Source: Prevotellaceae bacterium
GTDB lineage: Bacteria; Bacteroidota; Bacteroidia; Bacteroidales; Bacteroidaceae
Reading direction: 5' to 3'
Assembly (NCBI GenBank): GCA_028723525.1
Contig: JAQYET010000023.1
Span: 1-64,000 of the forward strand
Length of the DNA stretch: 64,000 bases
The position numbers were made by a program, and so were the translations under genes. The notes under the pieces were generated by a model, which saw only the letters and a list, made by a program, of their open reading frames with translations, searched no databases and was not told where the DNA came from. Numbering within the stretch: position 1 is the first letter of the stretch; each line of letters begins with the position of its first letter. This document shows positions 29,363 to 38,480 of this stretch, one piece after another.

Positions 29363-29891
29363 GAACAGGTTCTATGAGCATTCTGAAAAGGCAGGACCTT
29401 TTCTGATCTGCAGACATCCTCACCGCATCACCCTATCCATACCAGCGGAGTACGAATGCCACACGCCAAGCCCACGGCTTTGAGGTGAGCGATAAGTTTG
29501 CTTTTGCTTATCTTGCCGGGAAAGACTTTGCGACCGTTGTTTTTCCTCGCATCACGCCCCAATCGTTTGGAACGGCACTTTCCCCTTTGGTTATCACTAC
29601 ATTTGCCCCGTCTATGGTGATACTGCAATTTAATGACTTTCACCACTAAGTTACTAAAAATATGTGCATTTTTCACTCTTAATCTTTTATCAAGTGAATT
29701 CAACCAACGGGTAATATTTTTTTCTGTCAATGGGAGCATTTCGACTCTTTTCAGTTTCCAAAATAAGGAGGGGAGCTGCGATTCGACATCGTGGCTTCGT
29801 TTTTTGCGATAGCCGTTATCAGATAATATCATTGCAAATACCTCAATAGGTGCGATATAATCTGTTACTTTGCAGGCAAAAACAAAAAAAC
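29363..29891. other. Stretch with no recognised gene
   Basis: A minus-strand frame of 134 codons (29428-29832) is rich in Arg and Lys and matches nothing I recognise. Parts of two frames look protein-like (for example TIDGANVVITKG on the minus strand), so it may be a decayed gene. Confidence 0.35.
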
Positions 29892-30107
29892 ATGATTACA
29901 CCTATGACTGTATGGATTATCACAGCGGTAACGGTTGCCGCAATCATCATCGGACGCTTTATCGCATCCTTACACAATTACACAACGGACAAGCATCACT
30001 CCTTCATTGAAATGGGAAGTGAACAAGAAGAGTTTTGGATTCCAGGAGATCCGAAAGTCAACACCAATGATTATGATTTTGATTTTGAGGATTTTGAAGA
30101 CCTATGA
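29892..30107 (+). CDS. Small membrane protein of unknown function, coupled to thrE
   Basis: 71 residues from ATG 29892 (MITPMTVWIITAVTVAAIII): one N-terminal membrane helix, then a hydrophilic tail ending in a run of Asp, Phe and Glu. Its stop overlaps the ThrE start as ATGA at 30104-30107, so the two were translated together. The lost function of ThrE makes its present role doubtful. Confidence 0.5.
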   Translation: MITPMTVWIITAVTVAAIIIGRFIASLHNYTTDKHHSFIEMGSEQEEFWIPGDPKVNTNDYDFDFEDFEDL

Positions 30108-30736
30108 ACAGTTCTTTGAACAAAGTCGGCTGTTTTCTTTCCGCCTATTCCGCGCTGTTGCTGCGTAGCGGAGCCACCTGTACCCGTCTGGAACAAAATG
30201 TCGGTCGCATGGCAAAGGCATGGAATTTGTCAGCCGATATAACGATTATGCCACGCCATGTCACTCTTTCAGTAACGTCTGGAGGAGGAGACCGGACTGG
30301 AATATTTACGGAATCCACATCCAATCTGGCTATCAGTTTCGAGAAAATAACGCGGCTGAGCCAGATGAGCTGGGAGGTGGCAGACAACGGCTGGGATATT
30401 GAGAAAGCAGAAAGCAATTTCAACGATATTTCCATGATCAGCCCTACAAACAAATGGCGGGTTCTTCTTGCGGTATCGTGCGCCAACGGAGCATTCTGCC
30501 GACTTTTCGGCGGAGACATGACTGCCGTAGCAGTTGTGTTCGTGGCTACATTCTGCGGATATTATCTCAAGCAACTGATGTTGTCGAAAAAGATAGACAC
30601 GCGAATTGTCTTCATTGTCTGCGCTTTTGTGTCATCAGTGCTTGCCTGCGCCGATTCGCTCTTCTCCCTTGGTGGTACGCCGCGGAATGCCACCAAAGGA
30701 TGGTTGATCTGCAGAAAATGCTTGTGGGCGAACTGA
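30104..30736 (+). pseudogene. Threonine/serine exporter ThrE-like, truncated at the 3' end
   Basis: Residues 1-190 follow the ThrE family: GCFLSAYSALLLRSGATCTRLEQNV at the start, then NKWRVLLAVSCANGAFCRLFGGD and the membrane segments ending CAFVSSVLACADSLFSLGGTP. Intact members go on for about 60 residues with further helices. Here homology stops near 30680 and the frame ends after 20 unrelated residues, because a LysR fragment is joined at that point in another frame. A loss of function is likely. Confidence 0.75.
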
Positions 30737-31360
30737 ATATAGGGGTGACATATTCTTTCAGTCCCATACTTACAGAAACAATCTTCACCTTTATGAAGAA
30801 GTACAAGGGTGTGAAACTCAATATCAACTATAAGCCGATGGCAGAGTTGATGGAAATGCTGCGCCGTCGCGAGATTGACTTTGTGCTTGCTTTCAAGCCT
30901 TCTGTTCCTGCCACCGATATTGAGTCGCATGTCCTTTTTCAGAACTGCCTGGCAGCAATCGTAGGCAACGGACATCCGCTGGCATCATACGAGCGCGTTT
31001 CCCTTGATGAACTTGCCCGATACAATCTAGCACTTCCCTCAAAAGGATTACAGGCACGCAACGCTCTTGAAAAAATCCTTGAACGCTATCCTCGCGACCT
31101 TGACATACGCATAGAACTCAATGACCCCAACATTCTGCTTGATCTCATCCGTTACAGCAATTTCGTTACAGTGCTGGCCGAAGCATCCGTCCATAACCAA
31201 TCGGGGGGTGAAAGCCGTCCCCATAGGTCTTCCTGAAAATGAAATGACCGGTTGCGTACATACCCTTGCAAGAGCCTATCACAAGAAATCGACCTGTGAG
31301 TTTCTGAAATTACTGAGCGAGTCTATAGCAGTAAAAGAAAGAGCCAACGCATGGCTCTGA
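30682..31360 (+). pseudogene. LysR-type regulator remnant, lacking DNA-binding domain and frameshifted
   Basis: From 30682 one frame reads AECHQRMVDLQKMLVGELNIGV and continues with the LysR effector-binding domain (LNIGVTYSFSPILTE, LPSKGLQARNALEKIL). The helix-turn-helix domain is absent, replaced by the ThrE fragment. At the six-G run 31203-31208 the frame shifts: removing one G rejoins the frame that reads GVKAVPIGLPENE to the stop at 31360. Two separate lesions therefore exist: a deletion junction and a frameshift. Confidence 0.82.
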
Positions 31361-31535
31361 TAAAAACATACAAGTGCTGCCGTGTTTTCATGGTTGTAAT
31401 TTAGTATGAAACAATGGGGTAAACTATAGATTATAAGGGCAAACATTATGATTGCTAAACCAATCTCCCTTTTTCAACCTACATGCACCAATACATTTGC
31501 GAAACGGGTTATTGACACATATAGAAACAGAAAAT
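31361..31535. other. Intergenic stretch without recognised content
   Basis: AT-rich; no promoter or reading frame that I can support. Confidence 0.4.
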
Positions 31536-31557
31536 GGAGCGTGTGATTACACGCTCC
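31536..31557 (-). terminator. Terminator of rpsU
   Basis: A perfect 9-bp stem GGAGCGTGT/ACACGCTCC with a 4-nt loop, followed on the minus strand by ATTTTCTGTTTC. Confidence 0.85.
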
Positions 31558-31596
31558 GACTTTCTATATCCGTCGGCCTAAAAGCCCCGAGAGTTA

Positions 31597-31788
31597 TTAG
31601 TCCTCTGCGGCACGGAGCTTCTGCACGTAGATAGCACGCTCCATCTTGAGACGCTTCAGAACGGAGGGCTTGTCGTACTGCTGACGCGCACGAAGCTCTT
31701 TAACAACCCCGGTCTTCTCAAACTTTCTCTTGAATTTCTTCAGAGCTCTCTCGATGTTCTCACCATCTTTTACTGGAACGATGATCAT
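31597..31788 (-). CDS. rpsU: Small ribosomal subunit protein bS21
   Basis: 63 residues: MIIVPVKDGENIERALKKFK, then the basic RARQQYDKPSVLKRLK stretch. It binds near the anti-Shine-Dalgarno end of 16S rRNA. A single-gene unit with its own promoter (31866-31897) and terminator. Confidence 0.97.
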   Translation of the reverse strand: MIIVPVKDGENIERALKKFKRKFEKTGVVKELRARQQYDKPSVLKRLKMERAIYVQKLRAAED

Positions 31789-31865
31789 GTCTTTGCTTAA
31801 AATTAAATATGTTAAACTTATTGTTATTATTCAACCTTCTAACGCGTTGCCACGAATTGCGGGTG

Positions 31866-31897
31866 CAAAGGTACTTCTTTTTTTTGTAACACACAAA
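31866..31897 (-). promoter_or_regulatory. Promoter of rpsU
   Basis: On the minus strand, -33 TTTG (31897-31894) and -7 TACCTTTG (31873-31866), 20 nt apart. Confidence 0.8.
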
Positions 31898-32056
31898 CTT
31901 TTCAAAGTTAAAAGTTGAGCACACTTCTATTTTTAACTTGCAGGAAGGCATATTTTTCTTAACTGAAAGACATAAGTTTTTTTGTACAAAGAAACATGCG
32001 TACTTGCGTCAAAGCTTATACACATATATCTTTTTTGCATTTTTATCCTTATTGCC

Positions 32057-32087
32057 TTGGCAGAATTTCTTTTTTTTTGTACTTTTG
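32057..32087 (+). promoter_or_regulatory. Promoter of the purH-mre-mrdA-rodA unit
   Basis: -33 TTGG starting at 32057 and -7 TACTTTTG at 32080-32087, with 20 nt between the TTG and the -7 box. Confidence 0.7.
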
Positions 32088-32120
32088 CAAACTGATTTAT
32101 AATTAAATAAAGAACAACGA

Positions 32121-32720
32121 ATGGCTGGAACAAAACAGATAAAGACAGCATTGGTGTCAGTTTTCCACAAGGACGGTCTTGACGAACTGCTTGCCAAGTT
32201 GAACGAAGAGGGAGTGAAGTTTCTTTCGACCGGTGGCACACAGAAGTTCATCGAGTCGTTAGGCTATGAGTGTCAGGCGGTTGAGAGCGTCACTACTTAC
32301 CCGTCAATTCTCGGTGGAAGGGTGAAGACATTACACCCGAAAATCTTCGGCGGAATACTGGCACGTCGCGACAACGAGGGTGACAGGGCGCAGATGTCGG
32401 AATATGACATCCCGGAGATAGACCTCGTAATCGTTGACCTTTACCCATTCGAGCAGACCGTAAGCAACGCCTCGAGCAGCGAGCAAGACATAATAGAGAA
32501 AATAGACATCGGCGGAATATCGCTGATACGCGCTGCAGCCAAGAACTTCGACGACGTGGTGATAGTGCCGAGCAAGGCGCAATACGGCGAATTACTCGAC
32601 CTCATCAACAAGCAGGGAGCAACGACAACGCGCGAACAGAGACAGGCGTTTGCATGCAAGGCGTTTGGAGTAAGCAGTCACTACGACACCGCAATCAACA
32701 GGTGGTTCTCAAATAAATAA
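32121..32720 (+). CDS. purH: IMP cyclohydrolase (stand-alone PurH N-terminal domain)
   Basis: 199 residues. MGS-like fold with KTALVSVFHKDGLDELLAKL, FLSTGGTQKFIESLG, SVTTYPSILGGRVKTLHPKIFGGIL and DLVIVDLYPFEQTV. It closes the last ring of IMP in purine synthesis. In most bacteria this domain is fused to AICAR formyltransferase in a protein of about 520 residues; here the frame ends properly after SHYDTAINRWFSNK and mreB starts 21 nt later, so the transferase must be encoded elsewhere. Confidence 0.9.
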   Translation: MAGTKQIKTALVSVFHKDGLDELLAKLNEEGVKFLSTGGTQKFIESLGYECQAVESVTTYPSILGGRVKTLHPKIFGGILARRDNEGDRAQMSEYDIPEIDLVIVDLYPFEQTVSNASSSEQDIIEKIDIGGISLIRAAAKNFDDVVIVPSKAQYGELLDLINKQGATTTREQRQAFACKAFGVSSHYDTAINRWFSNK

Positions 32721-32741
32721 AAACAAAAAAACGATATAAAG

Positions 32742-33767
32742 ATGGGATTTTTTTCATTCATCCAAGAGATAGCAATGGACCTCGGCACCGCCAACACCAT
32801 AATCATCAGTGATGACAAAATTGTTGTTGACGAGCCGTCAGTAGTAGCATTAGACCGCCGCACCGACAAGATGATTGCCGTGGGCGAGAAGGCCAAGATG
32901 ATGTACGAGAAGACACACGAGAACATACGCACCATACGCCCTCTCCGCGACGGAGTGATAGCCGATTTCTCCGCTTGTGAGCAGATGATGCGCGGACTGA
33001 TAAAGATGGTTCACCCCGGTCGCAGACTCTTCGGTTCCCCTTCGCTGCGCATGGTAATCGGCGTTCCGTCGGGTTCCACCGAGGTTGAACTGCGCGCCGT
33101 GCGCGACTCTGCCGAGCATGCAGACGGTCGCGATGTTTACCTCATATTCGAACCGATGGCAGCCGCAATCGGAATAGGCATCGACGTGGAAGCACCCGAG
33201 GGCAACATGATTGTTGACATCGGCGGTGGCAGCACCGAGATTGCGGTAATATCGCTGGGAGGAATTGTGAGCAACAACTCTATCCGAGTGGCAGGCGACG
33301 AACTGACGAGCGACATTCAGGACTACATGAGCAGGCAGCACAACGTGAAAGTGAGCGAGCGCATGGCCGAAAGAATAAAGATAAACGTGGGTTCCGCCCT
33401 TACCGACCTTGGCGATGAAGCACCCGAAGACTACGTGGTTCACGGTCCTAACCGCATCACCGCACTGCCGATGGAGGTGCCCGTGTGCTATCAGGAAATA
33501 GCCCACTGCATCGACAAGACAATCGCAAAGATAGAGAATGCCGTGCTTTCGTCACTCGAAGCGACGCCACCCGAGCTCTATGCCGACATCGTGAAGAACG
33601 GCATCTATCTCACCGGTGGCGGAGCATTGCTGCGCGGTCTTGCCAAACGTCTTACAGAGAAGATAAACATCAAGTTCCATGTCGCGGAAGACCCGTTGCA
33701 TAGTGTAGCCAACGGAGCCGGCATCGCCCTGAAGAACGTTGACCGCTTCTCGTTCCTCATGAGATAA
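32742..33767 (+). CDS. mreB: Rod shape-determining protein MreB
   Basis: 341 residues. Actin-fold motifs are AMDLGTANTIIISDDKIVVDEPS (phosphate 1), MIVDIGGGSTEIAVISLGG (phosphate 2) and GIYLTGGGALLRGL (adenosine). It polymerises on the inner membrane and guides lateral wall synthesis. First of mreB-mreC-mreD-mrdA-rodA. Confidence 0.98.
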   Translation: MGFFSFIQEIAMDLGTANTIIISDDKIVVDEPSVVALDRRTDKMIAVGEKAKMMYEKTHENIRTIRPLRDGVIADFSACEQMMRGLIKMVHPGRRLFGSPSLRMVIGVPSGSTEVELRAVRDSAEHADGRDVYLIFEPMAAAIGIGIDVEAPEGNMIVDIGGGSTEIAVISLGGIVSNNSIRVAGDELTSDIQDYMSRQHNVKVSERMAERIKINVGSALTDLGDEAPEDYVVHGPNRITALPMEVPVCYQEIAHCIDKTIAKIENAVLSSLEATPPELYADIVKNGIYLTGGGALLRGLAKRLTEKINIKFHVAEDPLHSVANGAGIALKNVDRFSFLMR

Positions 33768-33793
33768 ACGCGAGCGGAAAAGAGAGAAGAAAG

Positions 33794-34660
33794 ATGAACA
33801 ACCTGCTGGCATTTTTGGCAAAGCATAACCATTGGTTGCTTTTCGTTGTGCTGGAAGTGATGAGTCTCGTGCTCCTCTTCCGGTTCAACAGTTATCAAGG
33901 TAGCGTCTGGTTTACGTCTGCCAACGCCGTGACCGGCAAGGTCTATGAGGTAAAATCCTCGGTGGAGTCGTTCATCAGCATGGGAAAACTGAACGAGCAG
34001 CTCACCATGAGGAACGTTTATCTGGAACGTCAGGTCAAGCAACTGTCAGACATGTTGGCACGCGAGAACAGCGACTCCACGCTGCTGCGGAGCACACAGG
34101 TGCAACTGCTCAGCCGGTATCGGCTAATCCCCGCAAAGGTGGTCAGCAACTCGGTTAACAAGCAAGACAACCTCATAACCATCGACAAGGGAAGTCTCGA
34201 CGGTATCCGCCCAGACATGGGAGTGGTGAGCGGCAACGGCATTGTTGGTGTGGTATATCTCGTTTCGCCGCACTACAGCATAGTTATCCCGGTTCTCAAC
34301 AGCCATTCCAACATCAGTGTTATGATTGACGGGCGCGGCTACTTCGGTGTGTTACACTGGGAAGGAGGCGACAGCAGAATGGCATACGTTGACGACATTC
34401 CGCGCCATGCCCGCTTCAACGGGGGCGACAATATAGTTACGAGCGGATATTCGGCACTGTTCCCTCCCGGCATTAACGTCGGGAAGGTGCACCGAACATA
34501 TAATTCCCCCGACGGAATGTCCTACCGCCTGAGCATCACCCTCGCAACCGACTTCAGCAACCTGCGCGACGTCTGTGTGATAAACGATGCAAAACTGCAG
34601 GAGCGTGTCAACCTGATGCGCGCCGCCAAAGACTCCATAATGCCCTTAAAGGGCAACTAA
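33794..34660 (+). CDS. mreC: Rod shape-determining protein MreC
   Basis: 288 residues. One N-terminal membrane segment (HNHWLLFVVLEVMSLVLLF), a coiled-coil stretch at about 60-100, then the periplasmic beta domain with GSLDGIRPDMGVVSGNGIVGVV. It links MreB to the wall enzymes PBP2 and RodA. It follows mreB by 26 nt. Confidence 0.93.
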   Translation: MNNLLAFLAKHNHWLLFVVLEVMSLVLLFRFNSYQGSVWFTSANAVTGKVYEVKSSVESFISMGKLNEQLTMRNVYLERQVKQLSDMLARENSDSTLLRSTQVQLLSRYRLIPAKVVSNSVNKQDNLITIDKGSLDGIRPDMGVVSGNGIVGVVYLVSPHYSIVIPVLNSHSNISVMIDGRGYFGVLHWEGGDSRMAYVDDIPRHARFNGGDNIVTSGYSALFPPGINVGKVHRTYNSPDGMSYRLSITLATDFSNLRDVCVINDAKLQERVNLMRAAKDSIMPLKGN

Positions 34661-34668
34661 CGATTGTC

Positions 34669-35166
34669 ATGACAACGGATATACTGAGACTAACGCTGCT
34701 ATTCATCGTACTGTGCCTTGTGCAAGGGCTGGTGCTCAACCATATCAATCTCTTTGGTTGCGCCACACCTTTATTATATATATATATGGCACTCACATTC
34801 CGTCGCGGCTATCCCAAGTGGGCAATACTGCTGTGGTGCTTCGCCATCGGCATTTGCGCAGACACATTCACCAACACCCCGGGGGTGGCTGCGGCATCCA
34901 TGACATTGACGGGAGTGCTGCAACCTTATATACTCGAGATATTCATGCAGCGCGAAGACGAGGTCAATTTCAAGCCCGCGTTGCGCAATATGGGCAACGC
35001 GACATACCTATACTATATTCTCATACTGACTCTCATATTTTGCATTGCATACTATTCGCTTGAGATGTTCAACTTCTTCAACTGGCTGCAATGGCTTGAG
35101 TGTGCGGCAGGCAGCACGGTGATAACCGTCGTTTTGGTCTATGTTATAGAACATCTTAGGCATTAG
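34669..35166 (+). CDS. mreD: Rod shape-determining protein MreD
   Basis: 165 residues with about five membrane segments. FALIGICADTF-like (FAIGICADTFTNTPGV) and the poly-hydrophobic ends match MreD. An ATATAT run of six TA units lies inside the gene (34775-34786) and encodes LYIYM. The start is 8 nt after mreC. Confidence 0.88.
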   Translation: MTTDILRLTLLFIVLCLVQGLVLNHINLFGCATPLLYIYMALTFRRGYPKWAILLWCFAIGICADTFTNTPGVAAASMTLTGVLQPYILEIFMQREDEVNFKPALRNMGNATYLYYILILTLIFCIAYYSLEMFNFFNWLQWLECAAGSTVITVVLVYVIEHLRH

Positions 35167-35179
35167 TGAGGGCAATGCG

Positions 35180-37030
35180 ATGAAAGATTACGGACTGGAA
35201 TACCGCAAGTATGTAATCGGCGTGGTGGCAACGCTTATCGTTGTCATCTATATCATACGTCTGTTCTCACTTCAGATAATGAGCGACGACTACAAGAAAA
35301 ACGCCGACAGCAATGCTTTCCTGAAGAAAATAGACTATCCCGCACGCGGCAACATCACCGACCGCACGGGAAAACTGCTCGTTTATAACCAACCGGCATA
35401 CGACATCATGGTGGTAATGAATGAGGAAGCAGACAAGGTGGATACCCTCGAATTCTGTTCGGCTCTGGGCATAACAAAGGATTTTTATGCCAAAAGAATG
35501 GCGGAGATAAAGGACAGAAACAAAAATCCGGGCTACAGCAGGTTCACACAACAGATATTCATGTCGCAACTTTCGGAAGAAGAATTCAGCCTGTTTCGAG
35601 AGAAAATCTACCGCTTCCCGGGGTTCTACATGCAGAAAAGGAGCATAAGACAGTATCAATATCCATACGCTGCCCACGTGCTCGGTGACGTAGCAGAGGT
35701 CTCGCAGGGCGACATTGAGGATGACGAATACTATCAGAGCGGCGACTATATAGGCAAACTCGGCGTGGAACGCGCATACGAGAAAGAACTGCGAGGAGAG
35801 AAGGGGGTGCAGATTTTGCTGCGTGATGCTCATGGCAGGATAAAAGGGAGATACCAAGAGGGGAAGTTCGACAAAAAACCTGTGGCTGGGAAAGACCTCA
35901 CACTGAGCATCGACATCGAACTGCAAGCACTCGGCGAACGCCTCATGGAGGGAAAAATCGGAAGTATCGTGGCAATAGAACCGAGCACGGGAGAAATACT
36001 TTGCATGGTTTCCTCGCCAACATACGACCAACGACTGATGTCGGGAAGGCAACGGGGGAAGATGCACCGGGCACTGCAGATGAACTCATGGAAGCCGCTC
36101 CTCAACCGTGCTATCATGGGACAATACCCTCCGGGGTCAACATTCAAGACCTCGCAGGGACTGACGTTCCTATCTGAAGGAATAATATCTCCCCAGACAA
36201 GTTTCCCATGCCACCGCGGTTTCCAATACAAGGGATTGCGTGTGGGGTGTCACGGGCATCATTCGCCAATATCCCTTGTACCGGCAATCAGCACTTCATG
36301 CAACGGATATTTCTGTTGGGGACTCTACCACATGATAAGCAACCGCAGGAAATACAAGACTGCGCAAGACGCCATCAATACATGGCGCGACTACATGGTG
36401 AGCATGGGCTTCGGCTACAAACTTGGAGTGGATTTGCCCGGAGAGAAGCGAGGTCTCATACCCAATGCCGACTTCTACGACAATGCTTACAACAAGAGTT
36501 GGAACGGACTGACTATCATAAGCATCTCGATAGGACAGGGCGAGGTGAACCTCACACCGCTGCAGATTGCCAATCTCGGTGCTACCATAGCCAACCGAGG
36601 CTACTTCATCACGCCTCACGTGGTGAAAGAGATAAAAGGGCAGCCGCTCGACAAGAAATATAAGGAGAAGCACATGACCAAAGCCACGCGCTCATCCTAC
36701 GACTATATCGTGGCAGGAATGAGAAGTTCGGTGATAGGCGGAACATGCCACGAGGCCAACAGGTCAGACTATGAGGTGTGCGGAAAGACCGGAACTGCAG
36801 AGAACCGGGGGCACGACCACTCGGTGTTCATGGGCTTTGCGCCGATGAAGAGCCCTAAGATTGCCGTCGCCGTGTATGTTGAAAACGGTGGTTTCGGAGC
36901 CACTTTCGGCGTTCCAATCGGGGCATTGATAATGGAAAAATATATTAACGGAAAACTCTCTGAAGGCTCGGAGGCGAAAGCGAGAGCCATGCAGAGCAGA
37001 CATGTAGCGTATGGTTCAACGGACAGATAA
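35180..37030 (+). CDS. mrdA: Penicillin-binding protein 2 (transpeptidase)
   Basis: 616 residues. One N-terminal membrane anchor (VIGVVATLIVVIYIIRLF), a dimerisation domain starting DYPARGNITDRTGKLL-like, and a transpeptidase domain with SxxK at 320-323 (GSTFK), SxN at 373-375 (SCN) and KTG at 536-538 (KTGTAENRG). It crosslinks lateral wall peptidoglycan with RodA as partner glycosyltransferase. It overlaps rodA by 20 nt. Confidence 0.95.
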   Translation: MKDYGLEYRKYVIGVVATLIVVIYIIRLFSLQIMSDDYKKNADSNAFLKKIDYPARGNITDRTGKLLVYNQPAYDIMVVMNEEADKVDTLEFCSALGITKDFYAKRMAEIKDRNKNPGYSRFTQQIFMSQLSEEEFSLFREKIYRFPGFYMQKRSIRQYQYPYAAHVLGDVAEVSQGDIEDDEYYQSGDYIGKLGVERAYEKELRGEKGVQILLRDAHGRIKGRYQEGKFDKKPVAGKDLTLSIDIELQALGERLMEGKIGSIVAIEPSTGEILCMVSSPTYDQRLMSGRQRGKMHRALQMNSWKPLLNRAIMGQYPPGSTFKTSQGLTFLSEGIISPQTSFPCHRGFQYKGLRVGCHGHHSPISLVPAISTSCNGYFCWGLYHMISNRRKYKTAQDAINTWRDYMVSMGFGYKLGVDLPGEKRGLIPNADFYDNAYNKSWNGLTIISISIGQGEVNLTPLQIANLGATIANRGYFITPHVVKEIKGQPLDKKYKEKHMTKATRSSYDYIVAGMRSSVIGGTCHEANRSDYEVCGKTGTAENRGHDHSVFMGFAPMKSPKIAVAVYVENGGFGATFGVPIGALIMEKYINGKLSEGSEAKARAMQSRHVAYGSTDR

Positions 37031-38480
37031 ACCAACGGGCGTGCTTCGCTCCATCGACTGGATAACGATTGTTATCTATCTCGCACTCCTCATCTTCGGT
37101 TGGGTGAGCGTGTGCGGTGCGAGTTACACCTACGGCGACACCGACATCTTCAGTCTCGGTTCGCGTTCAGGCATGCAGATAATATGGATAAGCACCTCGA
37201 TATTCATCGGGTTGGTGCTGCTCTTGCTTGACGACCGTTTCTACGACACTTTCTCATACATCATCTATGCCGCACTCCTGCTGCTGCTCTTCGCCACCAT
37301 TTTCAATCCTCATGAGATAAAAGGGTCGCGGTCGTGGCTCGTACTGGGACCTCTGCGACTGCAACCTGCCGAGTTTGCCAAGTTTGCCACTGCCCTTGCG
37401 GTGGCGCGGCTGATGTCAACCTACAGTTACAACATCCACCACTGGAAGCACTTCGCAGCGGCATGTGCCGTCGTTTTCATGCCTATGCTGTTCATCGTGG
37501 CGCAGAAAGAGACCGGATCGGCACTCGTCTATCTGTCTTTCTTCCTCATGTTCTATCGCGAGGGAATGTCCGGAAGCATTCTCTTCACTGCCGTGGCAAT
37601 GGTGTTCTACTTTGTCATCGGCATAAAGTTCGAAGACGTAATGCTGTGGGACGGGCACACCTCCGTGGGCAAATTCGTGGTGTTACTGGGCATTCATATA
37701 TTCACCTCGGTGATGATTTATGCCAATACCGGCAACCTGCGGCAGATGAAAACCGCGCTTTACTACTGCCTTGGCGGAACGGCTTTGGCACTGCTTTTCT
37801 CAACCTTCGTAATTCCTTTCGATGTGGTGTGGGCGCAACTCCTGCTCTGCGGATTGCTCATAGGCTACGTGTTGTTTCTTTGGCTCAGCAACCGACTGCC
37901 TGCCTACGGATATATCCTCGCCTTTTCTCTCGGTTCGATAGCGTTCTTCTATTCTGCCGAATACGTGCTCGACAATGTTCTTCAGGAACATCAGCGCAAG
38001 CGCATCGAGGTGCTGCTCGGACTGAAAGAAGACCTTGCCGGAGCCGGATATAACGTTCATCAGAGCGAGATAGCCATCGGTTCGGGAGGATTGTTGGGCA
38101 AAGGTTTCCTCAACGGCACGCAGACAAAACTGAAATACGTGCCCGAACAAGACACCGATTTCATCTTCTGCACAGTGGGAGAAGAAGAGGGATTTGTGGG
38201 TTCGGCTGCCGTATTGCTCCTGTTTCTTGCCCTCATATTGCGACTTATAAAACTTGCCGAACGCCAGCCGTTCCGCTTCGGGCGCGTATATGGCTACTGC
38301 GTGTTGAGCATATTCCTATTCCATTTGTTCATAAACGTGGGAATGGTGTTGGGACTTACGCCCGTGATAGGCATTCCGCTGCCCTTCTTCAGCTACGGCG
38401 GTTCATCACTTTGGGGCTTCACATTCCTCCTTTTCATCTTCCTCAGAATAGATGCGGGGCGAAACCTGATAAGAGGATAG
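37011..38480 (+). CDS. rodA: Peptidoglycan glycosyltransferase RodA
   Basis: 489 residues, longer than the E. coli protein (about 370) because of an extra membrane stretch at about 200-310. SEDS features are AEFAKFATALAVARL, QKETGSALVYLSFFLMFYREG, and GLTPVIGIPLPFFSYGGSSL near the end. It polymerises lipid II for the elongasome. The last 75 nt are overlapped by the opposite-strand thioesterase gene. Confidence 0.95.
   Translation: MVQRTDKPTGVLRSIDWITIVIYLALLIFGWVSVCGASYTYGDTDIFSLGSRSGMQIIWISTSIFIGLVLLLLDDRFYDTFSYIIYAALLLLLFATIFNPHEIKGSRSWLVLGPLRLQPAEFAKFATALAVARLMSTYSYNIHHWKHFAAACAVVFMPMLFIVAQKETGSALVYLSFFLMFYREGMSGSILFTAVAMVFYFVIGIKFEDVMLWDGHTSVGKFVVLLGIHIFTSVMIYANTGNLRQMKTALYYCLGGTALALLFSTFVIPFDVVWAQLLLCGLLIGYVLFLWLSNRLPAYGYILAFSLGSIAFFYSAEYVLDNVLQEHQRKRIEVLLGLKEDLAGAGYNVHQSEIAIGSGGLLGKGFLNGTQTKLKYVPEQDTDFIFCTVGEEEGFVGSAAVLLLFLALILRLIKLAERQPFRFGRVYGYCVLSIFLFHLFINVGMVLGLTPVIGIPLPFFSYGGSSLWGFTFLLFIFLRIDAGRNLIRG

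Noticed and set aside
29428..29832. Minus-strand frame of 134 codons as a gene
   Set aside because: Extreme Arg/Lys content, no start context and no recognised domain; kept only as an unexplained stretch.
34775..34786. TA dinucleotide run in mreD as a slippage switch
   Set aside because: Only six units and the gene is probably essential; no sign of an alternative frame being used.
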